DNA of 64,000 nt, taken from Glycine soja. Taxonomy: Eukaryota > Streptophyta > Magnoliopsida > Fabales > Fabaceae. The stretch is from assembly GCF_004193775.1 (NCBI RefSeq), contig NC_041002.1:18161535-18225534 (forward strand). Reading direction: 5' to 3'. How positions within the stretch are numbered: position 1 is the stretch's first letter; each line of letters begins with the position of its first letter. A model generated the notes under the pieces. The model saw nothing but the letters and a program-made list of their open reading frames with translations, was not told where the DNA came from and searched no databases. Shown one piece after another: positions 45,220 to 56,480 of this stretch. Position numbers and translations under genes: made by a program.

Positions 45220-47746
45220 TGTTAGTCGTCTTATACGACTAACTCTTGTATAGAAAACTTTTACAAAATGTATATATTTTCCCCAATTTATGGTTCTTTT
45301 TGTAGGATTGTAAATAAATTTTGCTTTGTTTTTATTTGTGCTTAGTATTGTTGGACCTTGTGGCCTCAATAATCTTAAGACGGATAGGCTTAGAATGCAG
45401 AAGAAGCAACAACAATCAATTTAATAATGTTCTATAAACATGCAAGGCAAAATTGATTGCAATAACATAAATGAGATAAGGGAAGAGAGAATGCAAACAC
45501 AGTTTTATACTGGTTCGGCCACAACCCGTGCCTACGTCCAGTACTCAAGCAACCCACTTGAGATTTCCACTATCTTTGTAAAATCCATTACAAAGTCTGA
45601 ACCACACAGGAACAACCCATCCCTTGTGTTCAGGAATCCTTTACAACAAGAGACTCACAGTCTCTTAACCAATCTCATTGAATAAGAAGAATGGAAGAAG
45701 AATTCTCTCTTCAAGAGAAGAATATTACAATGAAGATCATGTAAGAATCCTTATAGATTTTGCAAGTGTTTGGTCAAGGATTTCTTTTGAGAGAGCATTT
45801 GACAATGAAGTTCTTTTGGAATCTCTCTCATTGTCTTTTGAGAGGATAAGACATTTTGGACCAAAAATACTCTCTGTCTAAAATTCGTGCCCAAGTCACC
45901 TATTTATAGGCCTTTGATGACCATTCACAAATCTAATGAAAAGATGTGACTGCTGGCAGATTTTCTGAAAACTTTCCACTGGTAATCGATTACAATGTTT
46001 GTGTAATCGATTACACAGTTATAATTTGAAGGGTTATGACTTTTGAATTTGAATTTCCAAAGTTTCGTTGCTGGTAATCGATTACAGACATATGGTAATC
46101 GATTACATGTTGAAAATTCAAATTCAAAACCTTTTTCAACAGCTATTTCTCAACCCTGTCTTCTGGTAATCGATTACACTTCCTGGTAATCGATTACCAG
46201 AGCCTTGCATGTCTTGAAAGCACTTTGTTTTAAGGCAAGGCTTGGTCTTTAGTGAATCTTGAAACAAGACTTTGTTTGTTGAAGCAATCTTGAATTATTC
46301 TTGAAGCAAATGCTTATCATTTGAAGCAGCCTTGTTAGATTCTTCTTTGACATCATCAAAATCATGTATACATACATTCACATTCTCCCCCTTTTTGATG
46401 ATGACAAACATGTGATTTCTTCTAGACACCATCAAAGCTTGCATGATTTACATCTCCCTCTTTCTCAAGCAAATTCTTCTTGATATCATCAAAATCTTCA
46501 TGATTTACAAGTATAAGCCTTGTGTATGGAATCAATGTCAATTTCTCTTCAATTTTAGGAAAAAAGGAATTATTTTGAAGAAGTGCTAAAGTTGATGTCT
46601 CGCTAAGCGAGCTCAATGCGCTTAGCGAGTGTCATTTGCTAAGCGAGGCATCAACACGCTTAGCGGATAGGAGGAATCTGGAAGGGAATCTGTCACGCAG
46701 GCACGCGCTTAGTGTGTCATCAGCTCACTCAGCGAGTCATTTGTCACCTTTAGGGCTTAGCGCGAGTTTGGCGCTGTGCAAAAGTTCACTTACTCGCGCT
46801 AAGCGCAAGAATGGCGCTAAGCGCGACGTCGAGGTCAGTGAGCCCTTTTTAAGCCTGGAATGGCAGAAGAGAAAGGGAGGCTGAAATACAGAGCGTTCAA
46901 TAGTCGTCAGAGCTTGAGGAGTGAAATACACAGAGGCAAAGAAGCCAGGTTTTGATCTTTTAGGAAGATTTGTGAGTTTTTGAGTGATTGTGAGATTCCT
47001 AATTCCTCTTCTTCATTGTAAAAGGAGCTTCCTTGCTATGGAAGGCTAAACCCTCAGTTGGGGATTCTTGCTGAGTAATTGATGTAAACTCTTTCCCTAT
47101 CTAATTAAGGTTGTTTTATGTGTTCATTGTTTCTATCAGTACTTTATTATTGCATGCTTGTGGCTTGATCACCCATATGTGTGTACTGTTAAGGGTTTTA
47201 GCATTGAAAGATGTATTGTCTTCTTAGAACTTGATAGAGCAAGATTAGGTTACCGAATGTTTGGACACGAAGTTCGGTAATTTAGTTTTTATTATGTTGT
47301 GATCATAAAGCTGTTCAATTAAGCTAAGTTCAATAAGAGACATCTGTGAACGAAGTTTAATTAGAATTAGGCTAAACTCACGAGATATCAGTGTTTAGTA
47401 CTTGAGCCTTCAGCATAGAACACAGAAACATCTTTAATTAGAGAAACATCCTTAATTGCATCAATTTTCTCAGTAAGAGGACCCAATGCCTTTAGATATT
47501 TGTTTACACACTTACTTGCTCACGTTTATTGCGTTGTAATTAGAATAGAACATACTTTTACTTTCATTCACAATCATGATTTCTGTTTGCAAATGCCTGC
47601 TTATTGAATAAACCTTTACCAAATGAACAAGTTCCCTGAGTTTGATACTCGGTTCACACCGTTTTAATTATTTACTTGACGACCCGGTGCACTTGCCAGT
47701 AGATTTCGCATCCACACAAATAAGTAGTATCCCAGAGAGCGAAACA
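45220..47746 (+). repeat. F 5' LTR, split by solo LTR O
   Basis: Without O and its extra target copy, about 1361 bp: TGTTAGTCGTC...GCGAAACA. GCTAAGCG cluster at 46600-46830. It lacks 48 bp (GAGGTGGAGGAGACATCCCC region) that the 3' LTR has at about 57095-57142. Confidence 0.93.
45349..46509 (-). mobile_element. Element O: solo copia-type LTR
   Basis: 1161 bp with the perfect target duplication AGTAT (45344-45348 and 46510-46514). TG...CA ends. Its left end TGTTGGACCTTGTGGCCTC is the reverse of the right end of the M/P LTRs, so O lies on the minus strand and is a relative of that family. It contains the 'ctggttcggccacaacccg' box and six TAATCGATTA sites (45982-46198), and a TATA-like CCTATTTATAGG (45899-45910). 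Confidence 0.9.
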
Positions 47747-47753
47747 AGTATTT

Positions 47754-47771
47754 TGGCACCATTGCCAGGGA
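47754..47771 (+). other. F primer-binding site (tRNA-Asp type)
   Basis: TGGCACCATTGCCAGGGA, three mismatches to the tRNA-Asp complement, all transitions; 7 bp after the LTR. Confidence 0.82.
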
Positions 47772-47919
47772 ACGTTTTCCATCTGGAAAGTTTAGCTCAG
47801 TTTGAAGGCATTAATTCATTATTCTTTGATTTATTAATTGTTGTTTTTGTTAATATTTGTTTAGTTCAAAATTTATTTTCTTCTTTAATTGGTTAACTGT
47901 TGTTCCTGTTAGTGTTTGC

Positions 47920-50394
47920 ATGCATAGATCTTCTACAAGTGAATTGGTTCCATTGGATTTAGAAATTGAAGCAACCTTCAGAAGAAACAATGCAAAGAGA
48001 AAAAGAAAGTTGTTGCACGATAGAATAGTAGCATCAATCCTTGAAGAGGCTCACTTTTCTGAGTCATCATCTTTTAATTCACCTGCATCCAGGGAATCTC
48101 AAATAGCAGAAATTGAAGTCGAAGTCATGGCTGAAGAGCAACCTCGACGAGTGACCCTAGAAGATTACTCAAGTACATATGTGCCGCAGTTCTTTACTAG
48201 CATTGCGCGGCCGAAGGTTCAAGCACAGAATATAACCTATACACATTCATTAATTCAGTTGATTCAAAACAATTTGTTTCATGGTCTACCCAATGAAGAC
48301 TCGTATGCACATCTAGCCACTTATATTGAGATTTGCAACACTGTCAAACTGGCTAGTGTGCCTGAGGATGCTGTTAGATTGAGCTTGTTTTCATTTTCCT
48401 TGTCTGGACAGGCTAAAAGATGGCTTCATTCATTTAAAGGTAACAATCTTAAGACTTGGGATGAAGTGGTTGAAAAATTCTTGAAGAAATACTTCCTAGA
48501 GTCCAAGACTGCTGAAGGAAAAGCTACCATCTCATCCTTTCATCAATTTCCAGACGAGTCCTTGAGTGAGGCTTTGGAAAGATTTCATGGATTACTAAGA
48601 AAGACACCTACTCATGGATTTTCAGAACCGATCCAGCTCAATATTTTCATTGACAAGTTAAGGCCACAATCCAAGCAGCTTTTAGACACTTCTACAGGGG
48701 GAAAAATAAAATTGAAAACACCTGAAGAAGCCATGGAATTGATTGAGAATATTGCTGCTATTGACCATGCAATCTTGCGTGATAGAGCAGACATCCCAAC
48801 CAAAAGAAGCCTGCCAGAGCTTTCATCACAAGACGCTTTGTTGGCCCAAAACAATATGCTATCCAAGAAACTTGAAGCTTTAAATGAAACATTAAGTAAG
48901 TTGCCAACTCAATTGCATGTTGGACAACCTTCACCCTCTTCTGTTTTGTAGGTTGCAGGTTGTGTTATATGTGGTGGAGCACATGATTCTGGTTGTTGCA
49001 TTCCCACAGAAGATACAACACATGAAGTGAACTACATGCGGAACCAGCCAAGACCCAACTTTAATGCAGGTGGATATTCTAGATTTCAACATGGCCAACA
49101 ATATAATCAACAACAGGGATAGTGGAGAACTTACCCTGGTAATCAGTTCAATAAAGACCAGGGTGGGCCATCTAACAAGCTGGAAGAGATTCATGCTCAT
49201 TTCATGCAAGTATCCATGTCCAATCAAAAGAGCACAAAGTCAACCATCAAGAATCTAGAAGTCCAGGTGGGACAATTGGCAAAACAACTGGCAGACCAAC
49301 CGTTAAGCAGCTTTGGAGCCAATATAGAGAAGAATCCTAAGGAGGAGTGCAAGGTTGTTATGACTAGAAGCAAAATGGTGAGCGTGAATGAAGGTGAGAA
49401 GAGGATAGGTGAAGAAAAACAACAGCTGGTGACTAAACCAGCAATTGACCCAGTGGTGGAACCTTTGAGTGAGACTGAGGAAGAAATGTAAGCAGAAGAT
49501 GATCAGCAGAAAGAGATACCAATAATTATGAGTGAAAATGAAATAAGTGAGAAGGAAAAGAAAGAAAGAGAGAAAGAAAAAAATGAAAAAAATGAAAAAG
49601 AAAAAGATAATGAGAGAAAAGAAGAGAAGAGAAAGACCAAGAGTGAGCTAGCTAGAGAAAAGAGAAAGGAGGCAAGTCCAAGCAAAAGGGAGGAGGTGCC
49701 ATATCCATTGGTACCAACAAAGAAAGACAAGGAATGGCATCTGGCTCGTTTCCTTGATATCTTCAAGAAATTGGAGATTACTATGCCCTTTGCAGAAGCT
49801 CTTCAACAAATGTCGTTGTACTCTAAGTTTTTAAAAGATATGCTCACACGGAAGAATAAGTACATTCACAGTGAAAACATCATTGTGGAAGGAAACTGCA
49901 ATGCTATAATTTAGAGGATTCTTCCACCTAAGCACAAAGATCCTGGGAGTGTGATTATTCCGTGTTCAATTGGTGAAGTTTTTGTTGGCAAGGCTCTTCT
50001 TGATTTGGGAGCCAGTATTAATTTGATGTCGTTTTCCATGTGCTGGAGGCTTGGAGAGTTGGAGATAATGCCGACTAGGATGACTTTACAGTTAGCAGAT
50101 CGCTCTGTCACCAGACCCTATGGAGTGATAGAAGTTGTTTTGGTTCGGGTCAAACACCTTATCTTTCCTGCTGACTTTGTGGTAGTGGACATAGAGGAAG
50201 ATACATATATTCCCTTAATTTTAGGATGTCCATTTAAGGCTACTGCAAGCTGTGTAGTAGACATAGGAAAGAAGAATCTAGAAATGGGTATTGAAGACCA
50301 AAAGATTAGCTTTGAGCTATTTGATGAAGAAAGGAAATTGCTGGACCAGAATGTTTGTCTAGAGGTGAAGGAGAGTGAAAAAAAAAGGTTCTAA
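47920..50394 (+). pseudogene. F gag-protease
   Basis: Start at 47920 (MHRSSTSELVPLDLEI), homologous to A and C; the upstream in-frame ATG at 47857 lies in the leader. A single frame of about 820 codons to TAA 50394. Order: basic N terminus; RRVTLEDYSS; gag domain (AKRWLHSFKGN, ALERFHGLLRKTPTHGF); zinc-knuckle-like GCVICGGAHDSGCC; QVGQLAKQLADQ; Lys/Glu-rich spacer (49530-49680); HLARFLDIFKKLEITMPF; retropepsin with LLDLGASINLM, RMTLQLADRS, FPADFVVVDIEED, LILGCPF (Cys for the usual Arg). Only four stops: TAG 48949, TAG 49120, TAA 49489, TAG 49912; the TAGs sit where A or C has Gln. No frameshift is needed. No RT follows. Confidence 0.92.
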
Positions 50395-50434
50395 AGGAGA
50401 GAACCAACCTTGATCCGGGCTGACAAAGACTTTT

Positions 50435-50483
50435 GCGTCAAGCTAATGACGTTAAAAGAGTGCTTATTGGGAGGCAACCCAAT
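50435..50483 (+). other. Conserved post-protease stem-loop block of F
   Basis: CGTCA-AGCTAA-TGACG hairpin and ATTGGG-AGGCAA-CCCAAT (50466-50483), 40-90 bp after the gag-protease stop. Same loops as A. Confidence 0.7.
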
Positions 50484-52211
50484 CCTTTTTAATTCTATTT
50501 TTCTTGCATTTAGTTAAGTTTGATTGCTTGTGATTGTTTGAATTCAGCATGTTTAGTATTGGAAAATGGGTTAAAAAGCTTTTGTGAAGTTGTAGACAGA
50601 AAAATAACTTGAAAAAAATTTTGTTGTCCATTCGCTAAACGCATTCCTCGCGCTAAGCGCCATCTTCTTCACGTGTTAAGCGAGCTGTTGTTCGCGCTAA
50701 GCGCATCGACCCCTGATCATTGGTTGTATGGTCCTGCTAAGCGCGTCACCTGTGCACTAAGCCCAATAAACTCTCTGTCCATTTAATTTTTGGAATTGGG
50801 CTAAGCGAGTTATCTTGCTAAGCGCGCAAATCTGGTTTCGCTATGTGTGTTGACACACTAAGCGCTATTCTTCTCTGTCTGGTTAATTTCAAGAATTGGG
50901 CTAAGCGAGTGCTCTCGCTAAGCCCAATTCCTTCTCTGTTTGGAATAGCACTAAGCGAGACGAACGCGCTAAGCGCAGGCCACTACTGCATTTAAGGAGC
51001 ATTTTATTCGCTAAGCGCGGCCTTGGCCCGCTAAGTGAGAGTTGTAGGACCAATCAAAGTAGCAAAACTCACCCAACGCGTACCTACGCGCTAAGCCCAA
51101 AAGCTTCTTTGGAATTTTATAATTTTGTATTGGGCTTAGCGAGCAGATTCGCTAAGCGCATGAGCTTTAAAACTCAAACATCATGATGACTCACTTAGTG
51201 AGGTCATGCGCTAAGCGAGTCATTCGAAACTTCCAGTAAATAAGGCAATTGCCTTAGGTAGTTGCCATTTTACTTCCTCTGGGCATTTTCACCCTCTGCA
51301 AAGTACTTTAATCTCCCCGCATTGCTTGCATTTTTGCTCCCTCTTTGCACTCATATTCAACAGCATAAGTAAGCTTCTTGACTTTGTTTATTTTATTTCC
51401 AAATTTCAAACTTTAGGCTAGTTAACTTAGTAGTGTTAGGTTGAATTTCTGTTAATACTTAGTTATGTTAGGTTAGTTGTTCGTTAGACTAGAATTAGGG
51501 TTTTATTGTGGATACAATGTGCTTGTTTTGATTAGGGTTAGATGGCCTAATAGGGGCCTAAGTGAAGGGGTGAGAAACCCCTGTTTTTTCTGTAAATCGC
51601 AATGAGCGCGCTAAGCGTTTTATTGCACTAAGCGAGTTCATCATTTCTATTGAACATCTGGATTTCCAGATGAACTTGCTAAGTGCGGCCTTGTCCCGCT
51701 AAGCGCGTTCATCTTCTCTGATTGAAAATTCAATTGCTAATGAACTTGCTAAGCGCGTCTGTGCGCTAAGCGAGTAATGTGTTCTCAGACACTTAGAAAT
51801 TTGTGTTTTGTTGTGTGCTAAGCGTGCCCTATCATGCTAAGCGCAATTATCTCTCTATTTTTCAAATTGTTGGAATTGGGCTTAGTGAGCTTGCTCGCTA
51901 AGCCAGTGTTGTCCAGTAGAGTAGTCACGCTAAGCGCGCCTTGCCACGCTAAGCGCAAATCCTTATCTGTTTTGAAAATTCATGGAATTGGGCTTAGCGA
52001 GCTCGCTAAGCCAATTCTACAGAAAAAATTGGATCTGTGTTCACTCGCTAAGCGCGTGGCTATCACGCTTAGCGCATGAGTCATTTTTCCTAAGGCATGC
52101 TAAGCGAGTCACTTGCGCTAAGTGCCCAGTCTGATTTGCAGTTTTATTTTCTACTTTTCAATTTGAATAAATTCCTGTCTAATCTTGTGTTTTGATTCTT
52201 TTGTATTGCAG
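50484..52211 (+). other. F inter-ORF region: GCTAAGCG arrays, splice signals
   Basis: Array 1 at 50630-51230 and array 2 at 51605-52125, with a word-free T/C-rich leader between (51260-51370) ending in CATAA|GTAAGC (donor, 51369). The acceptor TTGTATTGCAG ends at 52211, adjacent to the ORF2 ATG. The 81-codon frame at 51834-52079 consists only of word repeats and is not a gene. Confidence 0.7.
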
Positions 52212-55104
52212 ATGGCTTCCCGTAAGAGAAAAGCCACGGCTTTAGTGTCTCATGCCGGTTATGATAGATCAAGATTCGTATCACAGAAGGCCTGGGACCA
52301 TTACTCAAATAATGTGCTTGCCAGGAACATTCTGCCATAAAGAAATGTCAAGTTGTATATCACTAAGTTTGATGATTTCATAAGAGAATTGATTAGAAGA
52401 AACTGGCATAAACAGCTAACCAACTTGACTAAGGGAAGCATTGATGTGGCAATTGTGAAGGAATTCTATACAAATCTTTATGTCCCAGACGACAAGTTTC
52501 CCAAGCAAGTTAGGGTTCGAGGGCACCTGATAAAATTTGATGTTGATTCCCTCAACACCTTTTTGGAGATTCCAGTGGTCATGGAGCAAAGGGAGAGCTT
52601 GCCTTCTTACTCCAGGTTTTCTAGACTGAGGCCTGATCCTCAGGAGCTTGCAGCCTGGCTGTGTATCCCTAGGAGGGGATTTGTTTTTAATGCTGAGGGT
52701 CTGCTGTAGAAGCTCTTGAGGAAAGATCTTACCACTCTGGCCCAAACCTGGAGTGTTCTATCTTATTCTAACTTGGCCCTGACATCCCATACTTCTGATC
52801 TTAATCTGGATAGGGCCAAGTTAGTCTACGGGCTTGTAATGAAGATTAACATGAACTTAGGATCACTTATTTCTAGTCAGATTTCACTCATTGCTCAATC
52901 CAACTCCTCGCGGCTTGGATTTCCAGCCCTGATTACTGCCTTGTGCAAGGCCCGAGGAGTCACCTCAGATTCTTTTACCTTCGAGTCACTCAGCCCAGCA
53001 ATTAATTTGGCTTATATTAAGAAGAATTGTTGGAACCTGGATGAACCTTCAGTCACTTTTCCAGGGACCCAGAAATCCAAGGCTAGAAGATCTGAGGCCC
53101 CATCTTCTTCAGCTACCCCTGCTCCCCCTACATCAACTCCATCTATTTCTGCTCTTCCTTCACCACCAGCAACTCCAGTTCTTCCAGGTCCCTCTGCTCA
53201 AAGCTCAGAGCCTTCCTTGTCTATGCTACAGAGCCTGCATCAGGGCCAGCTCCTGATCATGTAGAGTTTGCAGGATGTGGTCCAACAACGGACAATTATG
53301 AGTGTCGAGGAGTTTCTTCAGAAGGTGGCCTGGCCAGGAGTCTTGCCTTCTCCTTACAGAGGGGATGAGGCCTCTACAGTCCAAGATGTAGAAGCAAGAT
53401 TCATGATGATGATTCAAGTATGAATCAAGTAGTTTTGATGATGACAAAAAGCCCAAAAGAATGACTTCAAGATTGAGTCAACAAGTTCAAGATTCAAGAT
53501 TCAAGAGAAGTTGATTTCAAGATTCAAGAGAAGATGAATTCAAGATTCAAGAGAAGAAATCAAGAAGACTTCACAAAGAGAAGTATTGAAAAGGATTTTT
53601 CAAAAACCAAACATAGCACAGTTTATTGAGAAGAGTCACATCTTTTCATAAAATGCATTGTGTAATCGATTACATGATTATGGTAATCGATTACCAGTGA
53701 CAAGTTTTGAATAAAAGGTCAAGAGATGTAACTCTTGACATGATTTTCTCAAGGTTATAACTCTTCCAATGGTTTTCTTGACCAGACATGAAGAGTCTAT
53801 AAAAGAAAGACCTTGACTTGCATTCAATAATCTTTTTTGAACATCTTCTTGAACAACTTTTGAGAAACCTTTAAACCTTTATTACCTTCACAATTCTTTC
53901 CTACTCATCTTTCTTCTTCTTCTTCCTTTGCCAAAAAGCCTTCTAAGTTTTCTGTTTTCCAAATCTTGTTCTTCTGCAAGTGAAAATTCTGCAGAAAAAC
54001 AAAGTGTGCTATATCTTTTCATTCTCTTCTCCCTTTGCCAAAAAGAATTCAACAAGGACTAATCGCCTGAATTCTTTTTGTGTATCTCTTCTCCCTTTTC
54101 CAAAAGAATAGAGGGACTAACCGTCTGAATTCTTTTGTGTCTCCCTTCTCTCTTTCCAAGAGAATTCAAAGGACTAACTGCCTAAGAATTCTTTTGATTC
54201 TTCCCTTTCCCATAAACAAAAGATTTCAAAGGACTAACCGCCTGAGATATCTTTTGTTTCCCCTTACAAAGATTCAAAGGACTAACCGCCTAAGATATCT
54301 TTTGTTTCCCCTTACAAAGATTCAAAGGACTAACCGCCTGAGAATTCTTTGCCTTAACACATTGGAGGGTACATCCTTTGTGGTACAAGTAGAGGGTACA
54401 TCTACTTGGGTTGTTGTAACTGAGAACAAGAGAGGGTACATCTCTTGTGGATCAGTTCAAGTGGAGGGTACATCCACTTGGTTATTCAAAGAGAACAAGG
54501 GATGGTACATCCCTTGTGGATCTTTTCTTGTAAAGGATTTTACAAGGTTGAAAGAAATCTCAAGAACCGGTGGTTGCTTGGGGACTGGATGTAGGCACGG
54601 GTTGTTGCCGAACCAATATAAAAGTCTTGTGTTTTTCTTCTTCTTCCCTACACTTTTTAATTTCCGCTGTGCACTTTACTTTTACACTTTACTTTTGTTT
54701 AAGTTACATAACTTAGTAGTAAAGCCTAATTGAATCTAGTAACATTAAGAAGGATAAGTTTTAATTAGTCAAGGTACATTAATAATTAATTTAACCCCCC
54801 CCCCCCCTTCTTAATTATTCTGATGCCACTTGATCCAACACGGGAGCCTCAGTTGGACCAGGAGGATGACATTCTAGAGGCCTCAGATCCCACTCCACCT
54901 GAGCCTTTCATTTTTTAGACTGATCTTGTAGCAGCTACTCCACAGCCTCCACCAGAGCCTTCCACTGCAGTACTAGATATGTCTTCTTCTTAGCCTGAGC
55001 CATCTGCACTAGTGTTAGACCTGCCCCTTCCTCAGGATTCATCAGCAGGCACTACTGCACTGGACCTAAATGAGCATGCCATGGACTCTGCACAGGATCA
55101 TTGA
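52212..55104 (+). pseudogene. F ORF2: conserved plant retroelement ORF, interrupted by P
   Basis: Start MASRKRKATALVSHAGYDRS at 52212, directly after a splice acceptor. One frame throughout: RFVSQKAWDHYSNNVL, IDVAIVKEFYTNLYV, QVRVRGHLIKFDVDSLNTFL, RLRPDPQELAAWLCIPRRGF, LTTLAQTWSVLSYSNLALTS, RAKLVYGLVMKINMNLGSL, LAYIKKNCWNLDEP; a Pro/Ser/Thr linker; MLQSLHQGQLLIM; SVEEFLQKVAWPG. It resumes after P with EPQLDQEDDILEAS and ends near LDLNEHAMDSAQDH at 55104. Stops: TAA 52338 (Glu position), TAG 52707, 53262, 54916, 54991 (Gln-type positions). The Lys/Arg-rich N terminus could be a nuclear-localisation or RNA-binding patch (inference). Function unknown. Confidence 0.85.
53387..54840 (+). mobile_element. 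Element P: solo copia-type LTR
   Basis: 1454 bp, TGTAGAAGC...GATCCAACA, same family as M's LTR. Flanks CAAGA (53382-53386) and CGGGA (54841-54845) differ by two G/A transitions, probably a decayed duplicate. Contains two TAATCGATTA sites (about 53666, 53685), a tandem repeat of about 49 bp with 'aaggactaaccgcctgag' (54110-54345), GAGGGTACATC repeats (54365-54510) and a 13-14 nt C run (54795). The 217-codon frame it spans is repeat-derived. Confidence 0.85.
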
Positions 55105-56480
55105 CAAGATCAGCATTTTTACTTCTTTGTTTTTCAAACAGTTTTAATATTATCTCGTCTTTAGTACATTTTATAATTTATATTTATGTTTATGTTTCAG
55201 CTTTTAAATTTCAGTTATAGTTTTTATTTTGGTTGATAGCTTGTACAAAGCGTGATTGAACAATGCATTTATATTATCTAGTGGTTGATACTTGATTTTG
55301 GAATTCAGTGTTTGTGATTGGTTTGAATTGATCAATTGTATGATATGAGTGAATTGAAATGCGTGGATCATATGCCTTCAATGAGCATGCAGTCATTAGA
55401 AGAGAAAGAACATGGAATTAGGATCATGACTGGAAATGTTAGTTGGTTTGTCAGGTTGATTGTGAAGGAATGCATTAGCCGCACCCCGGTGAGAGTGTGA
55501 TCTTTAATTGTGAGAGAATGACTAACGTTAAGTAATGGTTTTTGCATGAATCTCTGAGTATGGAATGAATGCATGAAATTGAAGATGATGAAGGCCATGT
55601 TTTGATTGATGATAGCCACTTAGCTAAAAAGCTTACCTTGTGCATGATTGATTTATCCCTTGCACCCATTTTGAGCTGAAAGTATGATTATTTGATTGAA
55701 CCTTGAGCCTGTACAGTTTATCTCCTTCTACCTTGTCTTAGGTTGTAGGAGAGCATCATTCATAAAAGGAAATTTTGGTTCAAAGAAAATTTGCCCAAAG
55801 TTGGGGGAATTATGGGGTGAAAGCTTGTAATGGTAAAAAAAAGAGCAACACACACAGTCATCCAATAAGCAACACGTATTTCAAAAAAAACTGTAAGTAT
55901 AAAATAAAAGTGTGTGTGCTGCTATTTAAGAAAAAGAAAAGCTAAGTGCCGAAAGGCAAGTAATAGAGATGGAATAAAAAGAAAAAGGTTGATCTATGGA
56001 TGAATTCTCTCTTAGAACCTAAGCTTTTGCATTCTAGAAAAACCATGAATTGATTGCAGCCCAGCCTTGTTACAAGCCTAGTAAAGTCCTTCAGATTCAA
56101 TTTGTGTGTTCTTGACTGTATGATATGAGATGAAGTGCAAAGATTGAGACTTATGTTGGTTGTTGTTTGATGGATAAGCCTAAACACTTGTGCTTGAGTG
56201 AAACAGTGACCGTGAGGCTTTGGGTGATGATCCTTCCTTGATATCCATCATTCTTACTAGCTTATTTCAGTTGTGTTCCTTAATAATGATGTTCACATCT
56301 TTGAAAAGTTGCATGTCTTGTGAGAAGCTGGGATGAAGCATTGTATGTCATTCATTTCATGTGATTGAATTCTTTGGAGCAAACACCTTGTGAATAACCA
56401 CTATGATTTTGTCACTTGAGGACAAGTGAACTGTTCTTTCTTTACTTGAGAACAAGCAAAACTGTAAATTTGGGGGAGTT
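55105..56480 (+). other. F 3' region with hairpins and polypurine tract
   Basis: Colinear with A 36272-37747. Internal AAGTTGGGGGAAT (55798-55810); hairpins CACTTGAGGACAAGTG (56413-56428) and CTTGAGAACAAG (56445-56456); polypurine tract AAATTTGGGGGAG (56466-56478) two bases before the LTR. No convincing ORF. Confidence 0.75.

Noticed and set aside
51834..52079. 81-codon plus frame between F gag-protease and ORF2
   Set aside because: Translation of GCTAAGCG word repeats within the presumed intron; not conserved in frame in A or C.
54080..54733. 217-codon plus-strand open frame with repeated RTNRLR
   Set aside because: Lies wholly inside solo LTR P and is produced by its 49-bp tandem repeats; no domain, and it contains the LTR's GTACATC repeats.
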